A stretch of DNA of 64,000 nt. Origin: Geotalea sp. SG265. Its GTDB lineage: Bacteria > Desulfobacterota > Desulfuromonadia > Geobacterales > Geobacteraceae. The position numbers were made by a program, and so were the translations under genes. The notes under the pieces were generated by a model that ran no database searches, was not told where the DNA came from, and worked only from the letters and a program-made list of their open reading frames with translations. The DNA lies in NCBI RefSeq assembly GCF_022808985.1, contig NZ_JAKZFT010000006.1, positions 124,001-188,000 of the forward strand. The letters are read 5' to 3'. Numbering within the stretch: the first letter of the stretch is position 1; the number at the start of each line of letters is the position of its first letter. Positions 60,369 to 64,000 of the stretch are shown one piece after another.

Positions 60369-61802
60369 ATGTACTACAGCCTGATTCTGCTACCACTGGT
60401 CGGCGCACTGGCGGCCTGGTTCATCCCCTCCAACCGTCACCGGCCCCTGGTACTTCCCCTTTTTGCCGCGCTGCACCTCAGCCTGACCATCGATCTCCTC
60501 GTCGCCACCCCTCCCCCGTCTCCAGGAGGATGGCTGGTGCTGGACCCCATCGGCAAGCTGTTTCTCGGCGTAGAGACGGTGCTCTTTTTCACCTGCGCCG
60601 TCTATGCGGTTGGCTACCTCTCCCATCGGCAGGAGCGCTCCAACAAGGTCCTGTGCATGGGACTTCTCGTTTGCCTTTCCGCCATGAGCCTCGTCACCGT
60701 CGCCCATCACCTTGGGCTGCTCTGGGTCGCCCTTGAAGCCACCACCCTGACAATGGCGCCGCTGATCTATTTCAACCGCAACGCCCGCAGCCTGGAAGCC
60801 ACCTGGAAATATATGCTCATCTGCTCGGTGGGGATAGCCCTGGCGCTTCTCGGTCTCTTCTTCCTCGCATATTCCACCGTCGTCGCCCAAAAGGAGGCAA
60901 CCCTCCTCCTGGAGCCCCTGATCGCCTCGGCCCGGCAGCTTTCACCGGCCTGGCTCAACGCCGCCTTCATCTTCCTGCTGGTCGGCTTCGGCACAAAAAT
61001 GGGGCTGGCCCCCCTACACACATGGAAGCCTGACGCCTACGGCGAGGCACCGGGTCTGGTGGGAGCACTGCTCGCCGGAGGGCTGGTCAACTGCGCCTTT
61101 CTGGCCATCATCCGGGTCTACCAGATATGCATGAAAGCCACCGAAACTGCCTTTTACCATAATGCGATGATTGTCATGGGCCTTGTTTCCATGGCCTTCG
61201 CCGCCGTGTTCGTGGTGCGGCAGGCAGATTTCAAACGGATGCTGGCCTACTCAAGCGTCGAACACGTCGGCATTCTCGCCATCGCCCTGGGGATCGGGGG
61301 TGACGCCCTCTTCGGCGCCCTGTTTCATGTCATCAACAACGGCCTGACAAAGGGGGTGCTGTTCCTGACCTCCGGCAACATCCACCGCTCCTACGGCAGC
61401 AAGAATTGTGAACAGGTGAAAGGGGCTCTCCACCGGGTACCATGGTCAGGAGCACTGTTCCTGGCTGGCTTCATCGCCATTACCGGCTCCCCCCCCTTCA
61501 GTCCGTTTCTCAGCGAATTCACCATCGTCAGCAGCATCTTCGGCCAACGACAGGCGCTGGTCGGCACCCTGTTCCTGATCTTTCTCGCCATCATTTTCCT
61601 GGGCATGGCATCCTCGGTGCTGCCGGTGGTCATGGGCAAGATGACCCCCGCGGTCGTCCGGACCTCCTACCGGGACAGCTTCCTTACCGTCGGTCCACCG
61701 CTATTCCTGATGGCGGTCATCCTGGTGCTAGGGCTGTGGCTGCCGGCCCCCCTGAAGACACTGCTGCAGCAATCGGCCCAGCTTCTGGAGGTACGGCCAT
61801 GA
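60369..61802 (+). CDS. HyfF-like antiporter subunit
   Basis: The 477-residue polytopic protein is a second Mrp/NuoN-like subunit: LGLLWVALEATTLTMAPLIY with the channel Glu, GFGTKMGLAPLHTWKPDAYGEAPG, DFKRMLAYSSVEHVGILAIALG and HVINNGLTKGVLFLTSGNIHR. It starts 4 bp after the HyfE-like gene and its TGA overlaps the next ATG. No HyfD-like third antiporter is present, so the complex would have two ion-channel subunits. Confidence 0.9.
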   Translation: MYYSLILLPLVGALAAWFIPSNRHRPLVLPLFAALHLSLTIDLLVATPPPSPGGWLVLDPIGKLFLGVETVLFFTCAVYAVGYLSHRQERSNKVLCMGLLVCLSAMSLVTVAHHLGLLWVALEATTLTMAPLIYFNRNARSLEATWKYMLICSVGIALALLGLFFLAYSTVVAQKEATLLLEPLIASARQLSPAWLNAAFIFLLVGFGTKMGLAPLHTWKPDAYGEAPGLVGALLAGGLVNCAFLAIIRVYQICMKATETAFYHNAMIVMGLVSMAFAAVFVVRQADFKRMLAYSSVEHVGILAIALGIGGDALFGALFHVINNGLTKGVLFLTSGNIHRSYGSKNCEQVKGALHRVPWSGALFLAGFIAITGSPPFSPFLSEFTIVSSIFGQRQALVGTLFLIFLAIIFLGMASSVLPVVMGKMTPAVVRTSYRDSFLTVGPPLFLMAVILVLGLWLPAPLKTLLQQSAQLLEVRP

Positions 61803-63322
61803 CAGACGCCTCCTTCATGAAGACCTTCTACAATGGCGAATCCCTCCCCCTTGATGCAGTTCCCGAGGTAAAGCTGAATGACTTTCTCCAGGCGATCATC
61901 GATGCGGCCGACCATGGCTGGAGAATTTCCGCTCTTTTCGGTGAAGGAACCGGACCCGAATTAACCCTCTACGCTGTGCTCTCCGCCACCGGCGATGGGC
62001 TGATCGGCGTCATGCGCAGCCGCTGCAACGGCAATTTTCCGTCCATCACCCCCTACTGTCCTCAGGCAAACCTCTTCGAGCGCGAAATTGCGGAGCAATT
62101 CGGGGTTGTGCCGGAAGGACATCCTTGGTTCAAGCCGCTCCGCTTTCACCAATCGTTCCGGCCCGGTTACGATGCCTGGGGGCGTGCCGACAGGAGCGCC
62201 ATCCTCCCCGGCATCACCGATTTCTACCGGGTGGAGGGTGACGAAATCCACGAAGTGGCCGTGGGACCGGTCCATGCCGGGGTGATCGAACCGGGGCACT
62301 TCCGTTTTCAGTGCCACGGCGAAGAAGTCTTCCACCTGGAAATCGTCCTGGGATATCAGCATCGGGGAATCGAGTCGGCGTTGATCGGCGGGCCGAAACC
62401 GGGAACCCTGCATCGGATGGAGACTATAGCCGGAGATACTACCATCGCCCATACCTGGGCCCATTGCATGATCCTCGAATCCCTGGCAGCGGTTCATATC
62501 CCCGCCAAGGCAGAGGTGCTCAGGGGCATCGGCCTGGAGCTGGAACGGCTGGCGAACCATACTGGCGACCTTGGGGCCATCGCCGGTGATACGGGCTACC
62601 TCCCCACCTCCTCCTACTGCGGCAGAATCAGAGGGGACTTCCTCAACATGACCGCCGTTATGTGCGGCAGCCGCTTCGGCAGGGGGCTGATCCGTCCGGG
62701 GGGCACCGGCTTCGACTGCAGCCAGGATCAATCTGATGAGCTCCTGCGACGGATTGCCGCGGCCCGAGCCGACCTGACCAACGCCGTCGATCTCATCTGG
62801 GCCACCCCTTCGGTGCTGGCCCGTCTCGAAGGTACCGGCATCGTCGCCAGGGAAACGGCCAAAGAGCTGGCCCTGACCGGCCCCGCAGCCCGTGCATGCG
62901 GCATTGCCATGGATGTGCGGCAGAACTTCCCTTACGGCATCTATCAGATGAGCCAGATTCCGGTGGTCACCGCCAGAAGCGGCGACGTCTACGGCCGCAC
63001 CTTGGTCCGGTGGCTGGAAGCGGAAAAGTCGCTGGAGTTCCTGGAAGAGCAGCTGAGCCAGCTTCCCAGCGGCCGTTACGCCACCCACATGAAACAACCT
63101 GCCGGCGAAAAAATCGCCGTGGCACTAACCGAGGGATGGCGCGGCGAGGTCTGCCATGTGGCCCTGACCGACAAAGCGGGCAGATTCAGCCGTTACAAGA
63201 TTGTCGATCCGTCGTTTCACAACTGGCCGGGCCTGGCTATGGCCCTGCGCGGTCAGCAGATATCGGACTTCCCCCTGTGCAATAAGAGCTTCAACCTGTC
63301 CTATTGCGGTTTCGACCAGTAA
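61799..63322 (+). CDS. HyfG-like (NuoCD-type) subunit lacking [NiFe]-binding cysteines
   Basis: The 507-residue protein joins a NuoC-like domain (about 1-165) to a NuoD/hydrogenase-large-subunit-like domain (about 165-507). The family block LGYQHRGIES is present. At the first nickel-site position the sequence reads ETIAGDTTIAHT (208-219) where hydrogenases have RVCGICG. At the C-terminus DPSFHNW (470-476) replaces DPCxxC. Both CxxC pairs are missing, so it cannot hold a [NiFe] centre and the complex is Ehr-type rather than a hydrogenase. The frame is open upstream, but the ATG at 61799 overlaps the HyfF-like stop. Confidence 0.9.
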   Translation: MTDASFMKTFYNGESLPLDAVPEVKLNDFLQAIIDAADHGWRISALFGEGTGPELTLYAVLSATGDGLIGVMRSRCNGNFPSITPYCPQANLFEREIAEQFGVVPEGHPWFKPLRFHQSFRPGYDAWGRADRSAILPGITDFYRVEGDEIHEVAVGPVHAGVIEPGHFRFQCHGEEVFHLEIVLGYQHRGIESALIGGPKPGTLHRMETIAGDTTIAHTWAHCMILESLAAVHIPAKAEVLRGIGLELERLANHTGDLGAIAGDTGYLPTSSYCGRIRGDFLNMTAVMCGSRFGRGLIRPGGTGFDCSQDQSDELLRRIAAARADLTNAVDLIWATPSVLARLEGTGIVARETAKELALTGPAARACGIAMDVRQNFPYGIYQMSQIPVVTARSGDVYGRTLVRWLEAEKSLEFLEEQLSQLPSGRYATHMKQPAGEKIAVALTEGWRGEVCHVALTDKAGRFSRYKIVDPSFHNWPGLAMALRGQQISDFPLCNKSFNLSYCGFDQ

Positions 63323-63349
63323 TCGCCGCAATAGTTCTTAGAGGATATC

Positions 63350-64000
63350 ATGCTCAAAACCATACTCGCCCGCATCCACCAGAAACACCGCACCATGAAG
63401 TATCCCGACGAACCGGCGCAGCTGCCCGAGCTCTTCCGAGGTTACCCCGTCCTCAATGCCGAAGCCTGCCCGGCCGGATGCCGGCTCTGTGCCGATGCCT
63501 GCCCCTTCGGCGCCTTGAGCCATGAGACAAAGACTCTCTCCCTGGACATGGGCAAGTGTCTCTTCTGCCGGGAATGCGAACTGGCGTGTCCACATGGGGC
63601 CATCAGTTTCAGCCGTGACGAGAAACTGGCAGCGAGAAATCGCGGTGATCTGATTGTGCGGTCGGATGGGGAACGGAAGCTGACCGAAGCGCTGGAAGCC
63701 AAGATGCGCTCACTCTTCGGTCGGTCGCTGAAACTGCGTGAAGTAAGTGCGGGGGGATGCAACGCCTGCGAGGCGGATGTCAATGTCCTGTCTACGGTGG
63801 CCTGGGACTTGGGGCGGTTCGGCGTCCAGTTCGTGGCATCGCCGCGCCATGCGGATGGGATACTGGTGACGGGGCCGGTGACTGAAAATATGAGGGAGGC
63901 GCTGCTGAAGACCTATAAGGCGGTGCCGGCGCCGAAAATCGTCATTGCCAGCGGCGCCTGCGCCATCAATGGGGGACCGTTCATCGGTTCGCCGGAGGTG
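63350..64000 (+). CDS. fused ferredoxin/NuoB-like small subunit (partial, runs off the window)
   Basis: 217 codons are visible. Residues 40-51 and 70-80 each carry four cysteines for two [4Fe-4S] clusters (HyfH/HycF-like ferredoxin). The following region has GGCNACEADVNVL (Cys137, Cys140) and SGACAINGGPFIGSPEV (Cys204), the NuoB/HyfI small-subunit pattern. In E. coli these are separate genes, so the protein appears to be a natural fusion. GAGG lies before the ATG, 28 bp after the HyfG-like gene. Confidence 0.87.
   Translation, partial: MLKTILARIHQKHRTMKYPDEPAQLPELFRGYPVLNAEACPAGCRLCADACPFGALSHETKTLSLDMGKCLFCRECELACPHGAISFSRDEKLAARNRGDLIVRSDGERKLTEALEAKMRSLFGRSLKLREVSAGGCNACEADVNVLSTVAWDLGRFGVQFVASPRHADGILVTGPVTENMREALLKTYKAVPAPKIVIASGACAINGGPFIGSPEV

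Noticed and set aside
61442-61798. Upstream in-frame extension of the HyfG-like gene
   Set aside because: This stretch overlaps the HyfF-like coding region, encodes a non-family Arg/His-rich sequence, and the ATG at 61799 fits both the ATGA overlap and the family N-terminus.

Overview
The window reads as a chromosomal segment of a Geobacter-like bacterium (Desulfuromonadales, Geobacteraceae). The evidence is the gene content: exported multihaem c-type cytochromes, a DUF4382 lipoprotein behind a GEMM-I riboswitch, NHL-repeat and DUF4136 lipoproteins, several sigma-54 activators, HD-GYP and PilZ signalling proteins, and an energy-converting-hydrogenase-related membrane complex. No rRNA, tRNA, CRISPR array, insertion sequence or complete prophage was seen.

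Layout. 1-6.4 kb: an MFS exporter cut by the window edge, a methyltransferase, a YfiM-like exported protein, a GEMM-I riboswitch with its lipoprotein, cheD, a diadenylate-cyclase-like protein with changed catalytic motifs, and a DUF4136 lipoprotein. 6.4-26.5 kb: mostly housekeeping genes (cold-shock protein, large NAD-glutamate dehydrogenase, trmB, rhlB-like helicase with a WYL regulator, MidA-type methyltransferase, HAD hydrolase, aspartase, Nfu, cardiolipin synthase, a long coiled-coil protein overlapping mutS2, folA, a TPR protein, a porin). 26.7-32.7 kb: recO, dnaB, a Rossmann-like protein of uncertain role, a receiver-PilZ protein and a sigma-54 activator. 32.8-39.2 kb: a respiratory island with a near-consensus sigma-54 promoter, a four-haem cytochrome, an NHL lipoprotein and an eight-haem cytochrome with PKD-like domains. 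The reading frame of that last gene is broken by one in-frame UGA followed by a SECIS-like hairpin. 39.2-42.9 kb: accessory DNA with a LysR remnant, what looks like an integrase-less integron cassette array (two attC-like sites), an array of 18-bp palindromes and a Kazal-domain protein. 43-54.2 kb: isochorismatase-family hydrolase, a dusB-ntrB-ntrC operon, acyltransferase, Sir2-type deacetylase, YbaK deacylase, small regulators, a GAF/GAF/HD-GYP phosphodiesterase and fabI. 54.2-64 kb: hflX, an HTH-PTS IIA regulator, and an operon of Hyf/Ehr-type membrane and peripheral subunits running off the window.

How the genes work together. Nitrogen and carbon flow is represented by glutamate dehydrogenase, aspartase and ntrBC. 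Extracellular electron transfer is represented by the cytochrome/lipoprotein island, probably under sigma-54 control. Cyclic-dinucleotide signalling recurs in the GEMM riboswitch, PilZ, HD-GYP and DAC-like fold. The Ehr-type complex probably couples electron transfer to ion translocation but lacks the nickel-binding cysteines of a hydrogenase. Heptanucleotide tandem arrays recur in several intergenic gaps. The most interesting observation is the UGA-interrupted multihaem cytochrome: the two halves share one frame, the downstream half has no start site or signal peptide of its own, and the hairpin fits the general shape of a bacterial selenocysteine insertion element.
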